Notes: generated by a model from the letters alone, not told the origin. A DNA stretch of 64,000 bases from Ephemerocybe angulata (GCA_013368325.1 JAACJK010000003.1:1-64000); one strand, 5' to 3'; positions 1-10,598 are shown, counted from the first letter of the stretch. A program made the numbers and translations.

Positions 1-699
1 TTTGGGGCAAGGGGCCTCCGGAATAAAAATCCCGGACCCGGGGTCTAGGTAGGTAGGGGGGTCTGGGGCAGGGCCCCAGATAATTTTGACCTTACCTAAA
101 AAGGAAATTTTCGCTGCAGAAATCGGTTTCTTTGGGCAGCTTGGACTGTAAAATAGTTGCCCTGAGCATATAATTGTGTTATCTAATGCCAAAATGATGA
201 TATTAGGTGCACACATAGTTGATTTGATTTGGTGCTTGGCTGGGAGATGCAAGTAGGCATAAGTTGATACAAAATCTTGTATCTACCGGCCTAGGTTATC
301 ATAGTAGTGAGTGTTTGGTACTTCAATAATAAGTATTAATCCTTTCACTGACCAGAGTGTACATTTTGGGTGGTCAAAGCAAACCTGATGATGTCATATA
401 ATTGCCATTTTCGGAGATATATTCCCGCGGGTAGGTAGGTAGGGGTACCCCTGGCACCCAAACCGAGAATTTCGACCTCTGGTCCAAAATTTCCATTCCG
501 ACAGCCCCTTGATTTGGGAGATATTCTCGGCCCTTTAGGTATAAACATGTAAACTTTTAAGTGGTCAGCCTCAAGGCAGGTCCTTGCGGCGGGAGCGTGG
601 AACGTTACGCTCGACTCCAGCCGTCCTGGAGGGGTTTTTATGGTACAAGGTATCGGAATTAGCTCAATTCCTACTACCTAAATGCCTCGACCTCAGGAG
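1..699. other. Unassigned left flank, no gene seen
   Basis: No reading frame with recognisable protein similarity is visible. Two short G-rich direct repeats containing GGTAGGTAGG occur near 44-66 and 427-452. The segment ends at the 5-bp target-site copy AGTGG (700-704) of the retrotransposon that follows, so it is the pre-insertion flank; its continuation is at 19825. Confidence 0.6.
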
Positions 700-704
700 A
701 GTGG

Positions 705-1097
705 TGTTGAAGTACAATGCACATGTCTCCATGGCTCGCCCATTGTTCTCTTCATCTTCACACAGGCGCTGCCTCTTTCAAACTTTTCTATTGTTCTAGT
801 GCTTCTTTGTTCTATATATCCACGATCACATTGTTCATTCATTCCATCGTTTCACATATATCACACAGCATTGTTCTCACTTCTATTGTTCCATATTCGT
901 ACGTACTTTATTGTTCTCCCGATATGGACCGTCTATTGTTCCACACAGTATATAGTCTACACTGCAAGTGGGTAGTTCCCTTATCGAACTATTGCAGGTG
1001 CGTCATGCTGTATTTCTCTTTATCTAACTTAACTAATATATCGAACTATCTCCCACTTGCAGTGGCTTCAACGACTTATAAACTTAGCAGTTTATCA
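705..1097 (+). repeat. 5' LTR of copia A
   Basis: 393-bp LTR that starts TGTTGAAG and ends TTTATCA. It matches 19417-19819 almost base for base. Most of the 10-bp length difference is an 8-bp gap in the CTCCCACTTGCAG motif near 990 and a 2-bp difference in a TA repeat. Confidence 0.95.
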
Positions 1098-1111
1098 AGT
1101 TATGAGCCCCG
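1098..1111 (+). promoter_or_regulatory. Primer-binding site of copia A (half-tRNA type)
   Basis: AGTTATGAGCCCCG directly follows the 5' LTR. Its reverse complement, CGGGGCTCATAACT, contains the CAT anticodon and anticodon stem of initiator tRNA-Met. Priming by an internally cleaved tRNA-iMet is known for Drosophila copia. The same 14 bases follow the 5' LTR of copia C. Confidence 0.8.
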
Positions 1112-1393
1112 GGCTCCTCTGATACATGACACCACACGTTATCAGACACCGCGTTCTATACGCTATCACTGCCCACTCGTCACTCTTCACTCGGTCACCT
1201 CGCTCCATCACAGCTTCGTGTCGTTCATCGACGCCTTGCTCCAGCTCCACATCACACACCCCAGCCGCGTGTTTGATCTCGCTTCCGCTATCTCGGAGTT
1301 ATACTCCTCTTAGCATTCCCTCACTACTGTGGTAATTTTGCCCAGAAGTTCCCTTCTTCCCTCTCCCTCACACATCGTCAATCGATCTCCACC

Positions 1394-2200
1394 ATGTCCT
1401 CGTCCAACGAAACCACCACTTCACCCGTTCACCTCAACGTCTACACCGTCCAGGAATGGAAGCGTGTATGCATCAACAAGGCGCTTGAGTACGATGCCTA
1501 TGACATCCTCATCCCTTGACGCCTCTCAGACTGAGACCCTCCTCTCCGATGTCGCCATCCTCGATCTCCCTGGCACCTGGACCACGCTCCTTGGCCAATA
1601 CGAGGCCAAGAACTCCAGCTCCCGCATCACCATCCTCCAAGAACTCATCTCCCTCCACATGAAGTCCTCTGGCTTTGAGGATGAGTCCTATCAAGACTTT
1701 GGCTCGCGGCTGTTGCCCTTGGTGCACGCCTCACTTCACTGCTTCCCCCTGCCATACATGACGAAGGGAAAGTCCAAGGAAGTGGAGATCAAAGTTGGTG
1801 ACGCACTGAGAAACGAACGGTGTACAGCGAGCTACCAGACTGGTATGCAGGCTACACTGCGGCACACCTCGCTCGCGACATCTCTGCAGCCATGATCGTC
1901 ATCGGGCTCGGAAAGGACGACGAACTCCTTCGCCACATGCTCAACCACATCTCCACCACCGACGGTGAAACCGACCCTCTGAGATCCTCGAGCACCTTCG
2001 CAAAGCCGACTCCCTTGCTCGCAACACCTCCCTCGCTGCTGGTACCTCCTCTGCCGCTCTTCAAGCTTCGTCCAAGCCCAAGAAGACCTACAAGTGCAAG
2101 TACCATCGCTCCAACTCGCACACCAACGAGGAGTGTCGCTTCCAGAACGGAAAGGCTCAGGTCGCTGAAGTCGCTCCCCAGTCTCCTGCCATGCCGCAGG
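1394..2200 (+). pseudogene. gag of copia A, frameshifted
   Basis: Reading starts at ATG 1394 (CACCATG context) and meets a stop at 1517. The Gag sequence continues in a second frame (about 1510-1790), a third (about 1820-1980) and then the frame of the downstream protease. The C-terminal part, near 2090-2135, has a zinc-knuckle-like CKYHRSNSHTNEEC. At least three indels separate the pieces, so no functional capsid protein can be made. Confidence 0.75.
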
Positions 2201-3376
2201 AGAGGGCCCTCATGGCACAGGTCGCTCACATCGCAAGTCCTCTCACCCGTCAGACTCCCTCTACACCCACTGACTCATCATGGAACACAGACTCAGGAGC
2301 TTCCTCACATATGACGCCCCATCGCGAGTGGATCCGTAACATGGTCAGGGTGAAGGTCCCCATCAAACTCGCTAATCACGAGATTGTATGGGCGATCGGG
2401 ATGGGTACTGTGTACTTTACACCGAGGATCAATGGGAGGACTGGGCAGACTGTCGTGTTCGAGAATGTACTATATGTCCCTGATTTGCAATCCAACCTCT
2501 TCTCTCTATACGTCGTTCGTCACTGCGGAGTCCGGATCGTCATCGAAGACTCCACACTAGAGTTCTTCAAGAAGGGTCAGCTAATCCTAACAGCTACCAT
2601 TCGCGGAACCACTGGCACTCTCGACGGAACCACGCTGATAAACACACAGTCAGCAGTGTTCTTCACGACGAAGGTAGACAAGGAGCTGCTCCATCAGCGA
2701 CTTGGCCACATAGGCAAGGATCGTCTAGACACACTCCTTCGACAGGAGCTAGGCACAGGGATACTCGTCAAGGACGGTACTACGATGAAGGACTTCTGCA
2801 ACGACTGCATCGCAGGGAAGCAGCACCGAGACCCTTCCCTTCTCTCTCTCAGCATCGCGCCAACGGACTCCTCGATCGAATCCACTCCGACGTCCACGGA
2901 CCTACCACGAACACCATCTGGTTTCAAGTACTGGGTCACCTTCATCGACGACTATTCCCGCTTCAAACGAGTATACGCTCTAAAGCGCAAGTCAGAGGTG
3001 TTCCAGAAGTTCCAGGAGTTTGTCGCTGAGTGCGAACGAGTACACGGGTTAAAGGTCAAGGAGCTTCGAGACGACAAAGGGGGTGAATATATTGGGAACG
3101 ACTTCGCAAAATGGTGCACAGATCGCGGCACTGTCACACGCCAACACACAGTCAAGGCGACACCCCAGCAGAATGGTGTGGCTGAACGCCTCAACAGCAC
3201 TCTCGCTGAAGGTGTCATTGCCATGCTTAACCAAGCAAAGCTCCCTGCATCCTTTTGGGCACAGGCTGTGTTGTATCTCACCGACGTTTTGAACGCCACA
3301 CCTCATCAGCACTCTCCAAAACCACATCCTACGAGGTCTGGCACAAGCAGAAACCTGACTTGTCCATCTATCGAGT
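2191..3376 (+). pseudogene. Protease-integrase part of copia A pol, truncated by gypsy B
   Basis: Contains the aspartic protease motif DSGASSH, the GAG-pre-integrase HHCC finger (HQRLGH ... CNDC) and the integrase core with DDKGGEY and QQNGVAERLN. The first catalytic aspartate (IHSDVHGP, near 2880) lies in another frame because of a pair of compensating indels at about 2860-2910. The reading frame is cut after SIYRVF at 3376; the next residues of the integrase resume at 16798 after the gypsy insertion and its CTTCG target duplication. Confidence 0.85.
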
Positions 3377-3381
3377 CTTCG

Positions 3382-3785
3382 TGTTACGACCTGGATGATC
3401 TATTTATTCTTTTTCCTTTTCTTTTCCTTTTCTTTTCTTTTTCCTTTATTTCTTGTCTTTCATTTCTCTACTTCTCTATTATTTACAAGACGCGTCTCGG
3501 TCACGTGACACAGCACATGCGATCACATGCACAGGTCACCTGCTACATCACGGACCGGCACAGCATCAGTCAGCACCTCAGTCAGCATAACATCATAATG
3601 CACAGCACTCGCACAGCTCTTCGACTCATACACGGTCATTCCTTACATAGCATTCCACAGCTTCTGCACAGTATGTACAGCCTCGTATAGCCATAGTCAT
3701 GTCACGGTCATGAAGCATAGCAGTATATACCTAGGTAGATCTCACTGTATTTCCCCAGTCTTTAGCTGGTCAATATCACGGCCTT
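3382..3785 (+). repeat. 5' LTR of gypsy B, first part
   Basis: Begins TGTTACGACC and matches the start of the 3' LTR at 16283. It stops at 3785, where element D was inserted; the remaining LTR is at 10493-10598. The two parts together are about 508 bp against 510 bp in the 3' LTR. Confidence 0.92.
3724..3767 (+). promoter_or_regulatory. LTR promoter of gypsy B: TATA box and predicted RNA 5' end
   Basis: TATATA at 3724-3729 is followed 28-34 bp downstream by AGTCTTTAGCT (3757-3767). That 11-mer is the exact reverse complement of the site just downstream of the 5' LTR (10601-10611). The distance from the TATA box fits a transcription start at 3757, so the RNA 5' end could pair with the primer-binding site. 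The same arrangement occurs in the 3' LTR. Confidence 0.65.
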
Positions 3786-3961
3786 TGTCGGAAATCTGAA
3801 AAGTGCCTTACAAGGCCAATAAGGGCCGAAAGGTGATGGCCGCCTTACGAGGCACCCTATAAGGGATAAGAATGTTATATAAGATGGGTGATTTGGCATT
3901 ATAAGGCAGGTGCGGTCTCAGTAGGGCCCGGCCCACGTCGGGATCCGCATAGAGATCCCGA

Positions 3962-4301
3962 TGTTGAACTTATCTTATCTTATCTCTGATTAGATTAGAT
4001 TAGTATCTAACAACTTTACTTTTCTATCCTCCATTCCTTCTCTCCATTCTTATTGATATGCTATGGACTGACATCATAGCTTACTCGTTGCTTACTCGTA
4101 CCTACACAGCATCGTCGTCACACCTCTATTGTTCTCTCTGTGACTCGTCACGCTCTCTACACATATATAATACCCTGTAGTTTCAATCTATCATCGACTT
4201 TACCAGTCATCTCAGTAGTCACTTAGTTAGCCTCTTAGCTAGTCTCTCTCGGTAAGTCTAGTTAGCCTTAGCCGCTGCGCTTAGTGTAGTGCTACTCTAT
4301 A
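3962..4301 (+). repeat. 5' LTR of copia C
   Basis: 340-bp LTR starting TGTTGAAC, with a run of TTATC repeats near the left end and TATATA near 4165. It differs from the 357-bp 3' LTR mainly by small indels, for example one TTATC unit and short losses near 4015 and 4060. Confidence 0.92.
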
Positions 4302-4315
4302 AGTTATGAGCCCCG
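4302..4315 (+). promoter_or_regulatory. Primer-binding site of copia C
   Basis: AGTTATGAGCCCCG, identical to the site of copia A, immediately follows the 5' LTR and is complementary to the anticodon arm of initiator tRNA-Met. Its position also fixes the LTR end at 4301. Confidence 0.8.
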
Positions 4316-4330
4316 AGAGGCCCTGGGTAT

Positions 4331-4561
4331 GCGCTGTAATGGCTGCTCCCAACTCTCGGTTTGCGCTGTAATGGCTGCATACCCAATGGCTCTGACTTAC
4401 CCTTGAGGCTATGCATCAGAATGTTCAGCGCTGTAATGGCTGCGTTCATTTTGACTGCCATCGATAATGATCTGCGCTGTAATGGCTGCGTTCATTATTG
4501 ATCTTGATCTGCGCTGTCAAGGCTGCGATCAATCTGGGGCAAGAAGCGCTGTCATGGCTGC
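4331..4561 (+). repeat. Six dispersed 16-bp repeats in the copia C leader
   Basis: GCGCTGTAATGGCTGC occurs at 4331, 4363, 4428 and 4474, with variants GCGCTGTCAAGGCTGC at 4511 and GCGCTGTCATGGCTGC at 4546. Spacing is irregular (32, 65, 46, 37 and 35 bp). They lie between the primer-binding site and the gag start, where packaging or translational signals would be expected. Copia A has no equivalent. Confidence 0.85.
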
Positions 4562-4611
4562 ATCTTTGATTGGAGATCAATTGCTCATTTGATTCATTTC
4601 AGATCTTCAAT

Positions 4612-5420
4612 ATGTCCAACACCCTCACCACTCTCGTCTCTGTCTTCGACAGCACCAACTACTCTACCTGGTCCGACCTGATGTGGGCGTACCTGGAGTT
4701 CCAAGGACTCTCGCTCCACGTCGACGGCACACTCCCACGTCCTACTGCCGCCGCATCGTCTCCAACATCCGAGGAGCTTGAAGCCCAAGCCAAATGGGAC
4801 ATGCAAGACAAGCAAGCTCGTGGCGCCATCATCCTGAGGTTAACCCCTTCTGTCCGAAGTGTGGTTATTCCCAAGAGACGTCGAAAGAAGTCTGGGACCT
4901 CCTCAAGGAAACATATGGTACTCCTGGAATCACCGTGATCTACGCGGATTTCAAGAAACTTGTGTCATTCAGATTCAGTGGCAACGATCCTCGCCCTGAA
5001 TTGGCCAAGTTCCAGGAGTTTCTGGATAAGCTGACCGCCAACAAAGTCAGCTTCGACCCCTTCATCCAGACCATGATGTTGATCAACGCTCTTCCTGCCA
5101 AATACGACCATCTCAACGCCCTCATCCTTCAAAGTCCTCGAGAAAAGCTCAACGTCAAGGACATCGGCGACATGGTCATCGCCGACTTCGAACGCACTCA
5201 GAACATCCACACTGCGAACAAAATGACGGCGATCAAACGGAAGAACAACGATCCTTCTTTCAATCAGCAACGCAACCAGCAGAAACAACAGAACATGCCC
5301 GCGAATAACTCCTCTGGGAACGCCTCTAACCAGGAACCCAAGAATAACTCGCGTGGCAACGCTGGTGGCAAGAAGAAGAAGGAGAAGAAGAAGAACCAAG
5401 CTCTGGCCAAGGTAATTCTC
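4612..5420 (+). pseudogene. gag of copia C (UBN2-type), frameshifted
   Basis: Begins MSNTLTTLVSVFDSTNYSTW at ATG 4612, a typical copia Gag opening. Gag_polypeptide (UBN2-like) sequence runs through ILRLTPSVRSVV, then shifts frame near 4870 and continues with ETSKEVWDLLKETYGT to a lysine-rich stretch near 5385. A second shift near 5410 leads into a histidine-rich segment (HQHHHTHEAHDL). Both shifts are explained by loss of one base from a C run and a G run. It may be functional if these are sequencing errors. Confidence 0.8.
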
Positions 5421-6451
5421 ATCAACATCACCATACCCACGAAGCCCACGATCTGTCCCACATGGCGTCCTCTGCTGTCCTTCTTGGCAACATGTCGTCA
5501 ATCTGGCTCCACACGTCCACAGCCCACTGCGGCCTCTGTCGTCACCATCGGATCTCAGGGATCTGTCGTCCGCAAGGCACCCGTCAATCTGCCTGCCAAG
5601 CTTTCACTCCTGCGACTGGCGACAAGATCACCTCCACCGTCACTCACTCTGTCTATCCAAGCGTCGCTCAGGCCCAAAAGATCTGCGAAGCACTCGATGT
5701 CTCTAAGACCGCTCGCAACTTGAAGGTTCTTGAGGAGATTCCCCTTGCTGATCGTCTCAGCTCTCCTCCACCGGCCAAGCGTGCTAGGAGTGAGTCTCCA
5801 CCTCCCACTCCCATCAAATCTACCATCGTCGACGACGACGACGCTGTCTCACTTGGCGATGAGGATCTTACCGATCAAGATGCGGAAGGATCTCTCTGGG
5901 GTGGAGATGAAGACGCTGCTATGCAGCTTGACGAGATCAACACGGGGTACAACAATGATGCGAATTTGTACGTCCCATCCTCACACCTGACCAAGCATAT
6001 CGCTAACATCTTAGCTGATCCACAGTCTCTTCGATTAAATATGTTGGACTGCAGCGACGATGTATATATGGATGCTTGTATCGCACTTAAATCTATTGCT
6101 TCTCGAATCGATTCTTTGAATCCAGCGATTAATTGTGCTCAGTGTGAGAATCCAGGACTTCAACTCTGGATATTGGACTCAGGTGCTTCGATACACACCA
6201 CTGCGACGATATCGGACTTCCACGATTACCGGATTCTAGACAATGGTCCAAAGATCCGTACCGCTGCTAAAGACAGCATACTCCAAATGAAAGGAGTTGG
6301 ATCGGTATTCGTTGAACACTTTGGGTATGACCCTATAACGGGAAAGCCCGCACCTGTACGATCGCGCATATCTCCAGTATTTCACATCCCCAATCTCGAT
6401 ACAAGACTTCTCTCTATGGGGAACTCTTACAAAGACCTGGATCATACGTGA
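5421..6451 (+). CDS. Aspartic protease segment of copia C
   Basis: Histidine-rich linker, then an acidic stretch with DDDDAVSLGDEDL, then the retroviral-type aspartic protease signature LWILDSGASIHTT (near 6170-6205). In this frame translation ends at a TGA at 6449-6451, but similarity passes into the frame of the downstream polyprotein at a GGGG run near 6420, where LLSMG should continue as ELLQRPGSYV. A one-base loss is the simplest explanation; nothing suggests a programmed shift. Confidence 0.7.
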
Positions 6452-9400
6452 AAGGCAACAAAGATGCGATAGGAATTTACACAGCCTCGCATCATCAACT
6501 GGTTATCTGCCGCCCGCATTCCGTTGACGATAACATCTACTGGTTTCGCACCAAAATCGTTCAACAACATAAACTTGCGGATACCGTGTCGACACTTTAC
6601 AGTGTTGATTATGAAACCATGCATAAACGCTTTGGGCATCCCTCCAAAGAAGTGCTCGAAAGGGCCAGGGGGAGCACAGAGAAGTTCCCAGAAATCTCGA
6701 TTCCTAAGAAAACTCCGATCTGTCGCGGATGCGCAGAAGGGAAGATGCCATCAAAGTCTTACCCTGTTTCGGAAACTCGTGCGGAACAGCCTTTTGAGAA
6801 GATTCATTCAGATCTTAAGAGCTTTCCAACTGAGTCGTACCATCGTTACATGTGGTATGTGTCATTCGTTGACGACTACTCAGGTCACGCCTGGATTACT
6901 CTTTTGAGGAAAAAGGATGACACCCTCCAAGCCGTTTGCAATTTCCTAGCAATGGTAGAAAACAATTATGGCTCCAGCGTCAAACAATGGATGTCAGATG
7001 GAGGGGGAGAATACAAGTCGCACGAATTCGACAATCTCCTCAAGGAGAAAGGAATCAAGATCCTCCAGAGCGTTCCACACGTGCCCCAACAGAATGGAAG
7101 GGCAGAACGCTTCAACAGGACAATTATGGATAAGGCTCAGGCCATGCGACTCGATGCCTGTCTACCTCAGTCCTGGTGGAAATTTGCTGTGCTACATGCG
7201 GTGCACCTCTATAACAGGACACCGATGAAGCGTCTCAAATGGAAAACTCCATATGAGTTAGTACATAAAAGGAAACCGGATGTATCCCACTTCCGTGTTT
7301 TTGGCTGTGGCGCCTACGTCTATCTTCCACCTGATGTACGAGTTAATAAACTGGCTCCGAAATCAGAGATGATGATCTTTTTAGGTTATCCGGAAGGAAT
7401 GAAGGGTTATCTCTTCATGCGCCAACCCAACAATGTCCTCTTCAAGTCGACAACAGCCACCTTTGATGAGACATACTTTCCCAAGTGTAAAGACATGGTA
7501 CCACGCGGTACAACCAGAGAAGGCGAACCTTCGGGATCGCAAGATCAGAATAACATTCCTCCCGAGGAAGATGGAGATAATGATGATATGCCTCATCCTC
7601 CATCACCCCCTATACCTAAAAGGGATAACGGCCCCAATCGTGACGACGATCAAGGCCCGCATCCGCCGCAACCTCTGCCTCCGGTGAACGAGGAACCTCA
7701 ACAACGTGGTAGACGGCGTGCTCCACGAGGTGATCCTCCGGCGCCTACTAGAGCGTCAAGCAGACTGCGGAAAGTTCCCACCAAGCCTGGCAACTCATAC
7801 GGGGAGCGGAACCCCGTTGAATCTGAGAAAATTGGTCAAACGGAGTGGAAAAAACTTGTCGGCGACACCGAGACTAGGCCATCCGGTAGTTCGCAACAGA
7901 AAGGAAAGGAAAAGGTTCCCGGACCAATTCCTGCTCCACCACCTCCTCCAGAAGTCGAAGCATCGTCTTCTGATGAAAGTGACTCTGATGAATCATCATC
8001 TGACCAAGCAGATGCCATGTGGAACGACTACGGTACCTATATTGCAAAATTGGTCCGTGAAGGGGGAGTAGAGTTTATGGAACATTTGCTGTCAAAGGCA
8101 ATTCCTGCAGACTTACCTCAAAAAGCACCACGCGAGTGGACATTCCGCGATATCATGCGCTTACCAAAGCCTGAAAGGGAAGAATGGCTTAAGGCCTGCA
8201 ATGAGGAGATCGAGGCTCTCTTCAAACGCGGTGTTCTTTCGCTAACTGATCTACCTGCTGGCCAAAAGGCTATAGCAAACAGATGGGTTTTCGACATCAA
8301 ATCAGATGGTCGGAAACGTGCCCGATTAGTTGCCAAAGGTTTCTCACAAGTTGAGGGCATAGACTTCAACGAGATCTTCTCACCCGTCGTACGATATGAA
8401 TCAGTTCGTCTCCTTTTGGCACTTGCTGCATTGGAGGGCTGGGATATTACCGCTGTCGACGTCAAAACTGCCTTTCTATATGGCAAGTTAGAAGAGGAGA
8501 TTTACATGCTCCAACCTGAAGGCTTCATTATCAAAGGGCAGGCGCGTAAAGTCTATCGACTACATCGTGCCATATACGGTCTAAAGCAAGCCTCCAACGC
8601 ATGGTACAAGGAGCTTGTAGGGTCAATGAAACTCTTAGGATTTCAGCGACTATCGACCGATACTGGGATTTTCATGTTCCAGGACTCTCACGGTGAATTC
8701 GTCATCGTGGTCGCTTATGTCGACGATCTTCTATTCATGGGACCAAAACCCAACCTCGTTGCGTCCAAGAAGAATCTCTTTATGGACAAATGGGAATGTA
8801 GGGACTTAGGCGAACCGTCCGAATTCCTCCGGATGCGTATCCAACGCAAGGATGGCAAGATCTTACTCGATCAAACCAACTATCTCAAAGCTGTCCTTGA
8901 GCGCTTCGGAATGATGGACTGCCGAGTTGCTCCCACACCCATGGTTGAAGGCTATCGCCCTCTACCCAACGAAGGTCCTGTTGACCCACAACTGCGACAC
9001 CGCTTCCAGTCTGTGATTGGATCACTGCTGTACCTCATGCTAGGCACACGCCCTGATATTGCATATGCTGTCACCAAGCTATCGCAATTTGCAGCAAATC
9101 TGACACAAGAGCATCTCAACCGAGCGCTCTACATCTGCAAATACCTCCGAGGCACCATGGACTATTCATTGGTTCTTGATGGACGTTCCGGCAAGGGACT
9201 TATTGCCTATTCGGATTCTGATCACGCTGCTGATCTGATCAAGCGTCGATCTGTGACTGGATATGTGGTGAAAATGGCTAACGCCGCTGTCAGTTGGACG
9301 TCACATGCTCAGAAGACTGTTGCTCTCTCATCTACAGAAGCAGAATACATGGCACTGTCAGATTGCAGTCGTCAAGTTATGTGGATGAAGCACATGTTCA

Positions 9401-9669
9401 AAGAGCTGAAGATGAACGTTGGCAAAGTTCCAATCTGTTCCGACAACAATGGAGCTATATTCATTGGCTCCAACCCCATTCAGGAAAGGCGCATCAAACA
9501 TATCGATGTTCGCTATCATTACATCCGTGAATGTGTGGAAGACGGCAACGTGGAAATTCTTCGAGTTGACACCTCTGAGAACACTGCCGATACTATGACA
9601 AAGCCACTTGGTCGCGTCAAGTTTGTCGAGTTCAGGGAACAACTAGGACTTGAGTTTTACTCGCCTTAG
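6448..9669 (+). CDS. Integrase-reverse transcriptase-RNase H polyprotein of copia C
   Basis: An unbroken 1073-codon frame. In order: the integrase HHCC finger (MHKRFGH ... CRGC), the DDE core (IHSDLKSF, SDGGGEY, NGRAERFNRT), a proline and acid-rich linker (about residues 375-540), copia reverse transcriptase (KARLVAKGFSQ class motif, IYGLKQASNAWY and the catalytic box YVDDLLFMG) and RNase H (YSDSDHAAD, SSTEAEYMAL, KHIDVRYHYIRE). All catalytic residues are present. The real polyprotein begins further upstream; the first Met here is at 6448. Confidence 0.9.
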   Translation: MKGNKDAIGIYTASHHQLVICRPHSVDDNIYWFRTKIVQQHKLADTVSTLYSVDYETMHKRFGHPSKEVLERARGSTEKFPEISIPKKTPICRGCAEGKMPSKSYPVSETRAEQPFEKIHSDLKSFPTESYHRYMWYVSFVDDYSGHAWITLLRKKDDTLQAVCNFLAMVENNYGSSVKQWMSDGGGEYKSHEFDNLLKEKGIKILQSVPHVPQQNGRAERFNRTIMDKAQAMRLDACLPQSWWKFAVLHAVHLYNRTPMKRLKWKTPYELVHKRKPDVSHFRVFGCGAYVYLPPDVRVNKLAPKSEMMIFLGYPEGMKGYLFMRQPNNVLFKSTTATFDETYFPKCKDMVPRGTTREGEPSGSQDQNNIPPEEDGDNDDMPHPPSPPIPKRDNGPNRDDDQGPHPPQPLPPVNEEPQQRGRRRAPRGDPPAPTRASSRLRKVPTKPGNSYGERNPVESEKIGQTEWKKLVGDTETRPSGSSQQKGKEKVPGPIPAPPPPPEVEASSSDESDSDESSSDQADAMWNDYGTYIAKLVREGGVEFMEHLLSKAIPADLPQKAPREWTFRDIMRLPKPEREEWLKACNEEIEALFKRGVLSLTDLPAGQKAIANRWVFDIKSDGRKRARLVAKGFSQVEGIDFNEIFSPVVRYESVRLLLALAALEGWDITAVDVKTAFLYGKLEEEIYMLQPEGFIIKGQARKVYRLHRAIYGLKQASNAWYKELVGSMKLLGFQRLSTDTGIFMFQDSHGEFVIVVAYVDDLLFMGPKPNLVASKKNLFMDKWECRDLGEPSEFLRMRIQRKDGKILLDQTNYLKAVLERFGMMDCRVAPTPMVEGYRPLPNEGPVDPQLRHRFQSVIGSLLYLMLGTRPDIAYAVTKLSQFAANLTQEHLNRALYICKYLRGTMDYSLVLDGRSGKGLIAYSDSDHAADLIKRRSVTGYVVKMANAAVSWTSHAQKTVALSSTEAEYMALSDCSRQVMWMKHMFKELKMNVGKVPICSDNNGAIFIGSNPIQERRIKHIDVRYHYIRECVEDGNVEILRVDTSENTADTMTKPLGRVKFVEFREQLGLEFYSP

Positions 9670-9711
9670 GTCCGCTTAGCGATCTCTGAGAGATGCACTT
9701 AGCGAGGGGAG

Positions 9712-10068
9712 TGTTGAACTTATCTTATCTTATCTTATCTCTGATTAGATTAGATTAGTATCTAGAACATTCTTTACTTTTCTATCACTCCATTCCTTCT
9801 CTCCATTCTTATTGATATGCTGTATGGACTGACATCATAGCTTACTCGTTGCTTACTCGTACCTACACAGCATTCCTCGTCACACCTCTATTGTTCTCTC
9901 TGTGACTCGTCACGCTCTCTACATGTATAAATACCCTGTAGTTAGACCTCAATCTATCATCGACTTTACCAGTCATCTCAGTAGTCACTTAGTTAGCCTC
10001 TTAGCTAGTCTCTCTCGGTAAGTCTAGTTAGCCTTAGCCGCTGCGCTTAGTGTAGTGCTACTTCTATA
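9712..10068 (+). repeat. 3' LTR of copia C
   Basis: 357-bp copy preceded by a purine-rich tract (GCGAGGGGAG, 9702-9711) that should serve as polypurine primer. It ends TTCTATA and is followed by the target duplicate CCCGA. Confidence 0.92.
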
Positions 10069-10492
10069 CCCGACAGATAGATCCCGACGCCGCCCGGGCG
10101 GCGGGGCCAGCGCCGGCGCGCTGTGCTGGCGTCCTCACCCTTGCCTGAGCATAAAGAGGCAAAGGCAACGGAGCCACCATGCTGCTTACTCTTGGGACCA
10201 CGGCACTGGTATAAGGATTTAGTTTGAGGCCACTTTATAAGGTCAGCGGGACTGCACGATTCAGGGGATGGTTTCTCAGGTGGGCGCGGAGGGTATATTG
10301 ATGGGGTTTTGATGGGGAAAATGGTGGGAACAGGCGCCGGGACACCGCAAAGCAACCTGACAAGGATAGCGCAACCTGATAAGGGTGTTGCAGCCTTATC
10401 GGGCCTGCCGCGGCCTTACATGATGCATTGTAAGCGGCCGGCATGCCTTATTAGGCTACGGGCCTTGTAAGGCTGTTTTCGGATTTCCGACA

Positions 10493-10598
10493 TTGTCTAC
10501 AAGTCTCTCGCCTTGATTCTCCTCGTCTTTTCTCTCTCTCTCTCGTCCTCTGTCCTAAGTTAGGGTTAGCAGCGCACCAGACCGGTCGTTCGCTGACA
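10493..10598 (+). repeat. 5' LTR of gypsy B, remaining part
   Basis: Resumes at the duplicated TT with GTCTACAAGTCTCTCGCC and ends GTTCGCTGACA, identical to the end of the 3' LTR at 16792. This proves that element D was inserted into the LTR. Confidence 0.92.

Larger units (their letters stand above)
3962..10068 (+). mobile_element. Ty1/copia retrotransposon C (innermost)
   Basis: A 6.1-kb copia element with LTRs at 3962-4301 and 9712-10068, flanked by CCCGA (3957-3961 and 10069-10073). LTRs begin TG and end TA, not CA. It carries gag, protease, integrase, reverse transcriptase and RNase H; integrase to RNase H is one uninterrupted 1073-codon frame. The three breaks in gag and protease look like single-base losses. 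Being innermost it is the most recent insertion of the nest. Confidence 0.95.
3786..10492. mobile_element. Small non-autonomous TIR DNA transposon D, split by copia C
   Basis: The ends are inverted: TGTCGGAAATCTGAAAA at 3786 and the complement of TGTCGGAAATCCGAAAA at 10476-10492, with weaker inverted similarity extending into CCTTACAAGGCC. The uninterrupted 3' LTR of B reads GGCCTTGTCTAC, so the insertion is bounded by a probable TT duplication. Without copia C the element is about 595 bp and has no coding capacity. The superfamily is not recognised; an extended inverted repeat argues against a solo LTR. Confidence 0.75.

Noticed and set aside
4331..4561. CRISPR-like repeat array
   Set aside because: The repeats are only 16 bp, irregularly spaced, partly degenerate, and lie in the leader of a eukaryotic retrotransposon.
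6400..6451. Programmed frameshift in copia C
   Set aside because: A plain GGGG run with no slippery heptamer or downstream structure; two similar single-base losses occur elsewhere in the same element.
3786..10492. Element D as a solo LTR
   Set aside because: The inverted similarity extends over 17 bp and more, and the flanking duplication is about 2 bp, unlike an LTR with TG...CA and a 4-6 bp duplication.
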